DNA of 9,100 nucleotides from an uncultured Pseudorhodoferax sp. (GTDB lineage: Bacteria; Pseudomonadota; Gammaproteobacteria; Burkholderiales; Burkholderiaceae). A model generated the notes under the pieces. That model did no database searches, was not told the DNA's origin, and was given only the letters and a program-made list of their open reading frames with translations. The stretch covers positions 1 to 9,100 of the forward strand of contig CAJYRH010000059.1 in the NCBI GenBank assembly GCA_913776795.1. Reading direction: 5' to 3'. Of the stretch, positions 1-5,805 are shown piece by piece. The translations under genes were made by a program, and so were the position numbers. How positions within the stretch are numbered: position 1 is the stretch's first letter; each line of letters starts with the position of its first letter.

Positions 1-152
1 AATGGGCCAGGGCACTGGTCGCGCTGGACACGCTCGCCGTGGATCCGGAAGTCATGGCCGACACGGCAGGCATCCTGTTCAAGCAACGCGAGGACGTGGC
101 CGCGCTGACGCACGACGTGGCCACTGCGCTGCTCAAGCCTGCCGAGGCCTGA
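1..152 (+). CDS. C-terminal fragment of a probable MoxR/CoxD-family AAA+ ATPase (5' truncated by window)
   Basis: Only the last 49 codons are present. The frame begins at base 3 and ends at the TGA at 150-152. The readable tail runs from W-A-R-A-L-V-A-L-D through LFKQREDVAALTHDVATALL to KPAEA. No Walker motifs are in view, so the assignment rests on two weak points: the tail resembles the C-terminal lid helices of CoxD-type MoxR ATPases (a 'DTAG-LFK-REDV' pattern), and it directly precedes a CoxE-like VWA gene, the classic MoxR-VWA pairing. CoxD proteins are ATP-dependent chaperones that help assemble the Mo/Cu active site of CO dehydrogenase. The stop overlaps an ATG (TGATG) that opens only a 27-codon frame. 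The family call is an inference that needs the upstream sequence. Confidence 0.6.
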   Translation, partial: WARALVALDTLAVDPEVMADTAGILFKQREDVAALTHDVATALLKPAEA

Positions 153-182
153 TGGAGCGCCCACGCGCATCGGTTCGCGTAC

Positions 183-202
183 CGCCGCCCCGCGAGGCGG
201 CG
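183..202. repeat. GC-rich inverted repeat in the coxD-coxE junction
   Basis: A perfect 7-bp inverted repeat, CGCCGCC (183-189) and GGCGGCG (196-202), is separated by 6 nt. It lies in the short gap between the ATPase stop and the VWA start. It could form an RNA hairpin just upstream of the GTG start, but there is no T-tract, so it does not look like an intrinsic terminator. In DNA this GC-rich such a repeat can arise by chance. Confidence 0.3.
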
Positions 203-215
203 CGTCAGCGGCTTC

Positions 216-1421
216 GTGCGGCCGCGTGCCACTGACATGCTCCTCGGCGATGCACGCAGCGGCAAGCTGGCCGACAACATCGGCGGCTTCGGCCGCACGC
301 TGCGCCGCGCCGGCATGCGCATCGACCCGGCCCGCATCGCGCTGGCGCAGGAGGCCGCCCTCCTGGTCGACATCGGCCGCCGCGACGAGCTGGCCTATGC
401 GCTCGAAGCCGTGATGCTGAGCCGCGAGCAGGACCGCACCGTGTTCCGCGAGCTGTTCGACGCCTACTTCCGCAACCCCGACGTGGCCAACAAGCTGCTC
501 GCGCAGATGCTGCCCACGAGCGAAGGCAGGGCAGAGCCCAGCAAGCGGCGTCCGCGCGTGAACGAGGCTCTGGCGCCGCAGCGCGCCTTCGCCCAGGCCG
601 TTCCGCCGAAGAAGGAAGAGGACAAGATCGACTTCGACGCCGCGATGACGGCGAGCGATCTGCAGCGCCTGAGGCAGGCGGACTTCAGCACCCTGTCCGC
701 GAGCGAGTACCGCCTGGTCGAACGGCTCGCGCGCGACATCGCGCTGCCCGTGCCCGAGGTGCCGTCGCGCCGCCTGCGCCCGGGCACGCGCGGCGGCCGC
801 CTGCACTGGGCTGGCGTGCGCCGCGAGGCCTCGCGCATGGGCGGCGAGATGGTCCGGCTGCTGCGCCTGGCGCGACGCCGCCAGCCCCTGCCCATCCTGG
901 TGCTGGTCGACGTGTCCGGGTCCATGGAGCGCTATGCGCGGCTGCTGCTGGCCTTCCTGCATGCGGCCACGCGCGTGCTGCCGCGCCGCGACGTGTTCGC
1001 CTTCGGCACACGGCTGACCGACCTCACGCCCACCTTCCGCCACGCAGACACCGACGCCATGCTGCTGGAGGCCGGCCAGCGCATCGCCGACTTCGCCGGC
1101 GGCACCCAGCTCGGCGCCAGTCTGCAGACCCTGCGCCACGCACACGCCCGCCGCCTGGTCGGCCGCCGCACGCTGGTGTTGCTGGTCAGCGATGGACTGG
1201 ACACGGGCGAACCCGCGGTTCTGGCCGAGCACCTGGCCTGGTTGCGCCGGCGCTGCCGCCGCCTGCTCTGGCTGAACCCTCTGCTGCGCTTCGACGGCTA
1301 CGCCCCCATCGCGCGTGGGGCTGCCCAGCTCCACCGCCACGCCCACGCCATGCTTGCAGTCCACAATCTGGAGCGCTTGCAGGACCTGGCGCGCAGCCTC
1401 GCACAGCTGATGAAAACCTGA
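216..1421 (+). CDS. coxE: CoxE-like von Willebrand factor A (VWA) domain protein
   Basis: A 401-aa protein of the CoxE/YehP-like VWA family, which works with MoxR AAA+ ATPases to mature molybdenum hydroxylases such as CO dehydrogenase. It probably acts in the cytoplasm, since no signal peptide or membrane segment is seen. The N-terminal helical part (about 17-100, LADNIGGFGRTLRRAG then SREQDRTVFRELFDAYFRNP) is typical of CoxE. A charged linker follows (about 101-150). The VWA domain carries a complete MIDAS: DVSGS at 232-236, the GGT threonine at 297 and SDG at 325-327. The 'LLWLNPL' strand near 350 is also typical. The start is uncertain. GTG at 216 is the first possible start in a frame open since the previous stop, but neither it nor the in-frame ATG at 237 has a good Shine-Dalgarno sequence. 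It is probably co-transcribed with the ATPase upstream and with coxG 22 nt downstream. Confidence 0.85.
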   Translation: MRPRATDMLLGDARSGKLADNIGGFGRTLRRAGMRIDPARIALAQEAALLVDIGRRDELAYALEAVMLSREQDRTVFRELFDAYFRNPDVANKLLAQMLPTSEGRAEPSKRRPRVNEALAPQRAFAQAVPPKKEEDKIDFDAAMTASDLQRLRQADFSTLSASEYRLVERLARDIALPVPEVPSRRLRPGTRGGRLHWAGVRREASRMGGEMVRLLRLARRRQPLPILVLVDVSGSMERYARLLLAFLHAATRVLPRRDVFAFGTRLTDLTPTFRHADTDAMLLEAGQRIADFAGGTQLGASLQTLRHAHARRLVGRRTLVLLVSDGLDTGEPAVLAEHLAWLRRRCRRLLWLNPLLRFDGYAPIARGAAQLHRHAHAMLAVHNLERLQDLARSLAQLMKT

Positions 1422-1443
1422 CCCACCACAACAAGGATCCACC

Positions 1444-1977
1444 ATGGAAATGCAAGGCAACCGCCAACTCGCCGTGACCCAACAGCAGGCCTGGGACGCG
1501 CTGAACGACCCCGAGGTGCTCAAGCTGTGCATTCCCGGCTGCGACAAGGTCGAGGCCACGGGCGAGAACCAGTACGCCATCGGCATGGCGCTGAAGATCG
1601 GCCCGGTCTCGGCCAAGTTCGGCGGCAAGATCGCGTTGGCCGACATCGTGGCGCCGCAGAGCTACACCATCGTGTTCGAAGGGCAGGGCGGTGTGGCCGG
1701 TTTCGGCAAGGGCTCGGCCAAGGTCAACCTGGTGCCCAACGACGAAGGCTGCGAACTGCAGTACGCCGTGCAGGCCCAGGTCGGCGGCAAGGTCGCGCAG
1801 CTGGGGCAGCGGCTCATCGACGGTGCGGCCAAGTCGCTGTCCGAAGATTTCTTCAAGCGCTTCGACGCCGAAATGCGCAAGCGCCACGGCACGGAAGAAG
1901 AGGCACCGGCCGACGAGGAAAAGAAGCCGGGCTGGCTCGCCAAGCTGACCGGCAAGGGCAAGGAAAAGGACGCCTGA
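1444..1977 (+). CDS. coxG: CoxG-family carbon monoxide dehydrogenase subunit G (SRPBCC fold)
   Basis: A 177-aa protein of the CoxG family (START/SRPBCC lipid-binding fold). It opens with the family pattern: MEMQGNRQLAV, then AWDALNDPEVLKLCIPGCDKVE at about 16-37. The 'GPVSAKFGGKIALAD' strand (53-67) and 'VGGKVAQLGQRLIDGAAKSLSEDFF' (113-137) are also diagnostic. CoxG proteins are linked to membrane recruitment of CO dehydrogenase and to quinone binding or electron delivery; the fold has a hydrophobic pocket. Here the C-terminal tail (about 149-177) is an acidic stretch followed by a Lys-rich segment, KKPGWLAKLTGKGKEKDA. There is no long hydrophobic anchor, so membrane contact, if any, may be through this short basic helix (inference). 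The start is supported by AAGGA at 1433-1437. It lies between coxE (22-nt gap) and xdhC (29-nt gap), so one operon is likely. Confidence 0.9.
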   Translation: MEMQGNRQLAVTQQQAWDALNDPEVLKLCIPGCDKVEATGENQYAIGMALKIGPVSAKFGGKIALADIVAPQSYTIVFEGQGGVAGFGKGSAKVNLVPNDEGCELQYAVQAQVGGKVAQLGQRLIDGAAKSLSEDFFKRFDAEMRKRHGTEEEAPADEEKKPGWLAKLTGKGKEKDA

Positions 1978-2006
1978 TCCCGGCGGATCGGCAAAAGGAT
2001 CTCGCG

Positions 2007-3104
2007 ATGGAAAACCTCGATGTAATGGTGTTGCGCGGCCTGCGGGACTGGCGCCAGGCCGGCAAGCGTGCGCTGCTGGCAACCGTGGTGCGCACCTGGG
2101 GCTCCTCGCCGCGCCCGGTGGGATCCATCATGGCCTTGAGCGAGGATGGCGCCGTGCTCGGTTCAGTGTCGGGCGGCTGCATCGAGGACGACCTGATCTA
2201 CCGCTACACCCAGGCCTACGCGTCGGCGGCCGCGGCGCCTGCGGACGACGCCTCGCACTGCATGCCTTCGGGGCCACCGGCCTTTGTCAAGTACGGCATC
2301 ACGGCCGACGAGGCGCACCGCTTCGGCCTGCCCTGCGGCGGCACGCTGGAGCTGCTGCTCGAGCACGACCCGGATGCCGCCAGCCTGGCCGCGCTCGTGG
2401 CGGCGCTGGAATCGGGCCGGCTGATGCGCCGCACCGTCGGGCTGGCCGATGGCGAGGTGCAGCTCGCCCCGGCCGATGCGCCTGCCGAACTCGACGTGGA
2501 TGCCGAGCGGCTCGTCAACACCTTCGGCCCGGAGTACCGCATGCTGCTGATCGGCGCCGGCCAGCTGACCGAGTACCTGGCCACCATGGCGCTGTTCTCG
2601 GGCTTCGCCGTGACCGTCTGCGATCCGCGCGAGGAGTACCGCGGCGCTTGGTCTGTGGCCGGCGCCACGCTGTTGCGCGACATGCCGGACGATGTGGTGC
2701 GGGCCTTCCGGCCCGACCGGCGTACCTGCGTGGTCGCGCTCACGCACGATCCCAAGCTCGACGACCTGGCGCTGTTGGAAGCCCTGGAGACGGACGCCTT
2801 CTACGTGGGCGCCATCGGCTCGCGCCGCAACAACGAGGCGCGCCACCAGCGCATGGTGGAGCACTTCGAGCAGACCGAAGAGTCGCTGGCACGCCTGCGC
2901 GGCCCGATCGGCATCTACATCGGCAGCAAGACGCCGGCCGAGATCGCGGTCAGCGTGATGGCCGAGATCCTGGCCGTCAAGAACGGGGTGCAGCTGCCGC
3001 GGGACATGGCCGTGACCCACGCCAAGAACGCGCGCGGGATCGCCGCGAACGAGGACGCGCAGCAGGCCCTCGCAGGCGCCCCGCTGTGCGCCCTGCCGCG
3101 CTGA
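2007..3104 (+). CDS. XdhC/CoxI-family molybdenum hydroxylase maturation factor
   Basis: A 365-aa protein with both domains of the XdhC/CoxI family. The N-terminal domain has SVSGGCIE at 53-60 and the LPCGG motif at 108-112, giving conserved Cys58 and Cys110. The C-terminal Rossmann-type domain starts with LLIGAGQLTEY (about 180-190), then VCDPREEY, ALTHDPKLDD, YVGAIGSRRNNEARHQRM (about 266-283) and IGIYIGSKTPAEIAVSVMAEIL (about 301-322). XdhC proteins bind the molybdenum cofactor, promote its sulfuration and hand it to enzymes such as xanthine dehydrogenase; CoxI/CoxF are the relatives in cox clusters. The ATG at 2007 was chosen because AAAAGGA (1993-1999) precedes it and homology begins there; the longer open frame upstream overlaps coxG. 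It could equally be named coxI or xdhC. Its stop abuts the stop of the opposite-strand gene. Confidence 0.9.
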   Translation: MENLDVMVLRGLRDWRQAGKRALLATVVRTWGSSPRPVGSIMALSEDGAVLGSVSGGCIEDDLIYRYTQAYASAAAAPADDASHCMPSGPPAFVKYGITADEAHRFGLPCGGTLELLLEHDPDAASLAALVAALESGRLMRRTVGLADGEVQLAPADAPAELDVDAERLVNTFGPEYRMLLIGAGQLTEYLATMALFSGFAVTVCDPREEYRGAWSVAGATLLRDMPDDVVRAFRPDRRTCVVALTHDPKLDDLALLEALETDAFYVGAIGSRRNNEARHQRMVEHFEQTEESLARLRGPIGIYIGSKTPAEIAVSVMAEILAVKNGVQLPRDMAVTHAKNARGIAANEDAQQALAGAPLCALPR

Positions 3105-3111
3105 TCAGCGC
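3098..3111. repeat. 14-bp perfect palindrome spanning the abutting stop codons of two convergent genes
   Basis: GCGCTGATCAGCGC is perfectly self-complementary, with its centre exactly between 3104 and 3105. The TGA of the XdhC gene (3102-3104) and the TGA of the minus-strand gene (3105-3107) form the TGATCA core. There is no intergenic space for a separate terminator and no T-tract follows on either strand. Confidence 0.7.
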
Positions 3112-3353
3112 TGGCCCAGCATGCGCAGCGCGGTGGCGCGCGAGCGGAACCCCAGCATGGCGCAAACCACGGGCTGACCGTCCAGGCGCTGCAGGCGTGC
3201 GCCGCCCACGTTGAAAAACTGGCCGGCGAGCACATCGCCGGCGCGCACGCGCGCGCCCTTGATGAACTGCAGGATGGCGCAGCGGCCGCCTTCGAGTTCC
3301 AGTACCAGGCGGCCTGCCGTCGCCGCGACGGCGATCACGATGCCTTTGTGCAT
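3105..3353 (-). CDS. Small conserved-looking hypothetical protein (82 aa)
   Basis: An 82-aa frame on the minus strand, occupying sequence with no competing plus-strand gene. It starts at the ATG whose complement is CAT at 3351-3353. The protein begins MHKGIVIAVAATAGRLVLEL, continues EGGRCAILQF, then RVRAGDVLAGQFFNVGGARL, and ends QPVVCAMLGFRSRATALRML with GQR. The pattern of short alternating strands (IVIAV, RLVLEL, CAILQF, GDVLAGQF, GARLQRL) suggests a small all-beta, OB-like fold with a C-terminal helix; that is an inference from pattern only. There is no signal peptide, membrane helix or catalytic motif. No convincing Shine-Dalgarno is seen upstream of the ATG. I do not recognise a named family and assign no function. 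Its start codon faces the polyol control region, so the two promoters are divergent. Confidence 0.65.
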   Translation of the reverse strand: MHKGIVIAVAATAGRLVLELEGGRCAILQFIKGARVRAGDVLAGQFFNVGGARLQRLDGQPVVCAMLGFRSRATALRMLGQR

Positions 3354-3476
3354 GGCGCGCAGTTTAGGCAGCCGGTATGACAGCCACGTAACGCCCCTGG
3401 CCCGAAAAAGCCTTCTGGGGAATGGGACACCCGCGGCGCCAGTGCGCTGCAGCAGAAGAGCCGCATGGCCGCCTTA

Positions 3477-3495
3477 TTGATGCTTCAAGCATCAA
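3477..3495. promoter_or_regulatory. 19-bp perfect palindrome, candidate repressor operator
   Basis: TTGATGCTT (3477-3485), a central C (3486) and AAGCATCAA (3487-3495) form an uninterrupted inverted repeat with 9-bp arms. Its length, AT-rich ends and position about 120 bp upstream of the binding-protein start fit a site for a dimeric regulator. An odd-length centre with TTGAT/ATCAA ends is seen for some MarR- and GntR-type operators, whereas LacI sites usually have an even CG centre; the regulator class is only a guess. It could control the polyol operon, the divergent 82-aa gene or both. Confidence 0.6.
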
Positions 3496-3536
3496 CCAAG
3501 GGAATATCCGGGGTTGTTGGCGCATAAAAGTATCGA

Positions 3537-3565
3537 TTGCAGGGTGCACAGGTACAAGGTATGCA
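3537..3565 (+). promoter_or_regulatory. Weak sigma-70-like promoter candidate for the polyol operon
   Basis: TTGCAG (3537-3542) and TATGCA (3560-3565) are separated by 17 bp and resemble -35 and -10 boxes, each imperfect. An alternative -10 is CATAAA at 3523-3528, which has no recognisable -35 and would suit an activator-dependent promoter. Initiation from the first pair would fall near 3572, inside the imperfect dyad. This is a pattern match only. Confidence 0.3.
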
Positions 3566-3570
3566 ATCCT

Positions 3571-3584
3571 GAGTCTTGAGAATC
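3571..3584. promoter_or_regulatory. Imperfect dyad GAnTCT-nn-AGAnTC, possible second operator
   Basis: GAGTCTTGAGAATC has 10 of 14 positions in dyad symmetry around 3577/3578. It lies just downstream of the candidate -10 and about 30 bp before the start codon, where a repressor would block initiation. Its sequence differs from the 19-bp palindrome, so it would need a different protein or may be chance. Confidence 0.25.
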
Positions 3585-3605
3585 GCCGTACCCCGATTCC
3601 ATGAC

Positions 3606-3610
3606 AGGAG
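3606..3610 (+). promoter_or_regulatory. Shine-Dalgarno that decides the binding-protein start
   Basis: AGGAG lies 5 nt before the ATG at 3616. An in-frame ATG at 3601 sits upstream of and partly against this site, so it is not the likely start. The 3616 start also gives a clean signal peptide. Confidence 0.75.
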
Positions 3611-3615
3611 ACACC

Positions 3616-4923
3616 ATGCAGCGCTTCGTTCGCACCGCCCTCATCGCCGCACTCGCCACCGCCGGGCTGGCCGCGCAGGCCCAGGAACTGGTCATCGCCA
3701 CCGTGAACAACGGCCACATGATCGAGATGCAGAAGCTCACGCCCGAGTTCGAGAAGGCGAACCCCGGCATCAAGCTCAAGTGGGTCACGCTGGAGGAGGG
3801 CGTGCTGCGCCAGCGTGTGACGACCGACATCGCCACCAAGGGCGGCCAGTTTGACGTGATGACCATCGGCCTGTACGAGGCACCGATCTGGTCCAAGAAA
3901 GGCTGGCTCAAGCCCATCACGACCGATGCGGCCTACGATGTGGACGACCTGTTGCCGGCGATCCGCGAAGGCCTGTCCTACCAGGGCAAGCTCTACGCCG
4001 CGCCGTTCTACGCAGAGAGCTCGATGCTGATGTACCGCAAGGACCTGGCCGACAAGGCCGGCGTGCAACTCGGTGAGCAGCCGACGTGGGAGCAGGTCAA
4101 GGCCTTCGCGGCCAAGGTGCACGACCCGAAGGCCGGCGTCTACGGCATGTGCCTGCGTGGCAAGCCGGGCTGGGGCGACAACATGGCCTTGTTGACCACG
4201 ATGGTCAACACCTGGGGCGGACAGTGGTTCGACATGTCCTGGAAGCCGCAGATCGAATCCAAGCCCTGGAAGGACGCGATGACCTTCTATGTCGACCTCA
4301 TGAAGCAGTACGGCCCGCCGGGCGCGTCGGCCAACAGCTTCAACGAGAACCTGGCGCTGTTCAACGAAGGCAAGTGCGCGCAGTGGGTCGATGCGACCAT
4401 CGCCGCTTCCTTCATCAGCGATCCCAAGCAGTCCAAAGTGGCCGACAAGGTGGCCTTCGCCCAGGCGCCCACGGCCGTCACCCCCAAGGGCGCGAACTGG
4501 CTGTGGTCCTGGAACCTGGCCGTGCCCGCCAGCTCGACCAAGGACGAAGCCGCGCAGAAGTTCATCCGCTGGGCCACGTCCAAGGACTACATCAATCTCG
4601 TCGCCAAGGCCCACGGCTGGCATGCCGTGCCCACCGGCACGCGCAAGAGCACCTACGCCAACCCCGAGTTCCAGAAGGTCGCGGTGTTCGCGGCTGCGGA
4701 GAAGAAGGCGATCGACTCGGCCAATCCGAACGACAGCACGCTGCCCAAGTCGCCTTACGTGGGTGTGCAGTACGCCGCCATTCCGGAGTTCCAGGCCATC
4801 GGCGTCGGTGTGGGCCAGCAGATGAGCGCGGCGCTGGCCGGCCGTTTCACTGTGGACCAGGCGCTCAAGACCTCGCAGACCCTGGCCGACCGCGAGATGA
4901 AGAAGGCCGGCTACTACAAGTAA
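3616..4923 (+). CDS. smoE: Polyol (sorbitol/mannitol/arabinitol-type) ABC transporter, periplasmic substrate-binding protein
   Basis: A 435-aa extracellular solute-binding protein (family 1) of the SmoE/MtlE type that captures sugar alcohols in the periplasm. It has a Sec signal peptide: MQRFVR, a hydrophobic core (TALIAALATAGLA) and a likely cleavage after AQA at residue 22, leaving QELVIATVNNGHM as mature start. The EMQKLTPEFEKANPGIKLKWV segment, LYAAPFYAESSMLMYRKDLA, the CLRGKPGWGDNMAL stretch and PKGANWLWSWNLAVP are typical of the mannitol/sorbitol subgroup. Cys179 and Cys254 could form a periplasmic disulfide (inference). It is first in an operon with the two permeases and the ATPase; the next gene starts 22 nt later. 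The exact substrate cannot be read from sequence; the dehydrogenase downstream points to D-arabinitol and/or mannitol. The symbol follows the SmoEFGK naming; mtlE is equally fair. Confidence 0.9.
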   Translation: MQRFVRTALIAALATAGLAAQAQELVIATVNNGHMIEMQKLTPEFEKANPGIKLKWVTLEEGVLRQRVTTDIATKGGQFDVMTIGLYEAPIWSKKGWLKPITTDAAYDVDDLLPAIREGLSYQGKLYAAPFYAESSMLMYRKDLADKAGVQLGEQPTWEQVKAFAAKVHDPKAGVYGMCLRGKPGWGDNMALLTTMVNTWGGQWFDMSWKPQIESKPWKDAMTFYVDLMKQYGPPGASANSFNENLALFNEGKCAQWVDATIAASFISDPKQSKVADKVAFAQAPTAVTPKGANWLWSWNLAVPASSTKDEAAQKFIRWATSKDYINLVAKAHGWHAVPTGTRKSTYANPEFQKVAVFAAAEKKAIDSANPNDSTLPKSPYVGVQYAAIPEFQAIGVGVGQQMSAALAGRFTVDQALKTSQTLADREMKKAGYYK

Positions 4924-4945
4924 GCGCCAGCACGAAGGCTCTCCC

Positions 4946-5803
4946 ATGAACCGGCTGTTGCCCCGGGCCCTGATGGCCCCCGCGGTCGTCACGCTCCTCC
5001 TCTGGTCGATCGTGCCGCTGCTGATGACGCTGTACTTCTCGTTCGTCAGCTACAACCTCATGCAGCCCGGCGAGCACCCGTTCGCCGGCCTGTCGAACTT
5101 CGAGTACTTCGTCACCGATCCGGACTTCTGGCCGGCCGTGGGCAACACGCTGGTGCTGATCGGCAGCGTCATCCTGATCACGCTGATCGGGGGCGTGCTG
5201 CTGGCTCTGCTGGTCAACGATCCGTTTCCGGGCCAGGGCCTCGTGCGCGTGCTGCTGATCTCGCCGTTCTTCGTCATGCCCGCGGTCAACGCGCTGCTGT
5301 GGAAGCACATGATGATGAACCCCATCTACGGGGTGCTGGCGAACCTCTGGAAGTTCTTCGGTGCCGAGCCGGTGGACTGGCTGACGGACCTGCCGCTGTT
5401 CTCGGTCATCGTCATGGTCGCGTGGCAGTGGTTGCCGTTCGCCTGCCTGATCTTCATCACCTCGCTGCAGTCGCTGGACCGCGAGCAGATGGAGGCCGCG
5501 CGCATGGACGGCGCGAGCGCCTTGCAGCGGTTCTTCTACCTCACGCTGCCGCACCTGGGCCGCGCCATGGCCGTGGTCATCATGATCGAGATGATCTTCC
5601 TGCTCTCGGTGTTCGCGGAGATCGCGATCACCACCAGCGGTGGTCCGGGCAACGCCAGCACCAACCTGACCTACATGATCTTCAAGCAGTCGCTCTTGAA
5701 CTTCGACGTGGGCGTGGCCTCGGCCGGCGCACTGTTCGCGGTGGTCCTGGCCAACATCGTCGCGGCCTTCCTGATCCGCATCATCGGCAAGAACCTGGAT
5801 TGA
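4946..5803 (+). CDS. smoF: Polyol ABC transporter permease 1 (SmoF/MtlF type)
   Basis: A 285-aa inner-membrane permease of the MalF-like binding-protein-dependent transport family. Hydrophobic segments are visible at about 10-32, 66-90, 100-119, 150-172, 207-230 and 258-280, giving the usual six spans. The cytoplasmic EAA loop that docks the ATPase reads QMEAARMDGASALQRFFYLT with EAARMDG at 183-189. 'SGGPGNASTNLTYMIFKQS' (231-249) is typical of the first permease of mannitol/sorbitol systems. Its partner is the next permease; together they form the channel. A weak GAAGG (4934-4938) precedes the ATG. The following gene starts 2 nt after its stop, so translation is probably coupled. Confidence 0.93.
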   Translation: MNRLLPRALMAPAVVTLLLWSIVPLLMTLYFSFVSYNLMQPGEHPFAGLSNFEYFVTDPDFWPAVGNTLVLIGSVILITLIGGVLLALLVNDPFPGQGLVRVLLISPFFVMPAVNALLWKHMMMNPIYGVLANLWKFFGAEPVDWLTDLPLFSVIVMVAWQWLPFACLIFITSLQSLDREQMEAARMDGASALQRFFYLTLPHLGRAMAVVIMIEMIFLLSVFAEIAITTSGGPGNASTNLTYMIFKQSLLNFDVGVASAGALFAVVLANIVAAFLIRIIGKNLD

Positions 5804-5805
5804 CC

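Larger units (their letters stand above)
3354..3615. other. Divergent intergenic control region, relatively AT-rich
   Basis: This non-coding interval lies between the minus-strand 82-aa gene and the polyol transporter operon. From about 3470 to 3600 it is clearly poorer in GC than the flanking genes, as expected of a promoter region. It holds a perfect palindrome (3477-3495), an imperfect dyad (3571-3584), GATTGC/GCAATC inverted arms (3535-3540 and 3563-3568) and three spaced GGT-containing repeats (3543, 3551, 3558). No regulator gene is in the window, so any controlling protein must be encoded elsewhere. No intrinsic terminator was found here. Confidence 0.7.

Noticed and set aside
1527..2006. 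N-terminal extension of the XdhC protein using the open frame upstream
   Set aside because: It overlaps coxG entirely in another frame, encodes Arg/Gly-rich low-quality sequence, and the ATG at 2007 has a good ribosome site and matches the family N-terminus.
3390..3430. Possible intrinsic terminator (short CCCC/GGGG arms around an A-run)
   Set aside because: The stem is only 3-4 bp with mismatches inside, and the A-run lies in the loop rather than after the stem on either strand.
3601..3615. Earlier ATG start for the binding protein
   Set aside because: The AGGAG at 3606-3610 lies inside this extension and is correctly spaced for the ATG at 3616; the signal peptide is cleaner from 3616.
3364..4992. 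Long open frame on the minus strand opposite the binding-protein gene
   Set aside because: It mirrors the codon structure of the GC-rich plus-strand gene, its translation is Arg/His/Gly-rich with no recognisable domain, and the plus strand has clear homology.
5299..5805. N-terminal extension of the second permease
   Set aside because: It overlaps the first permease in another frame and is Arg/Gly-rich; the family N-terminus begins at the ATG at 5806.
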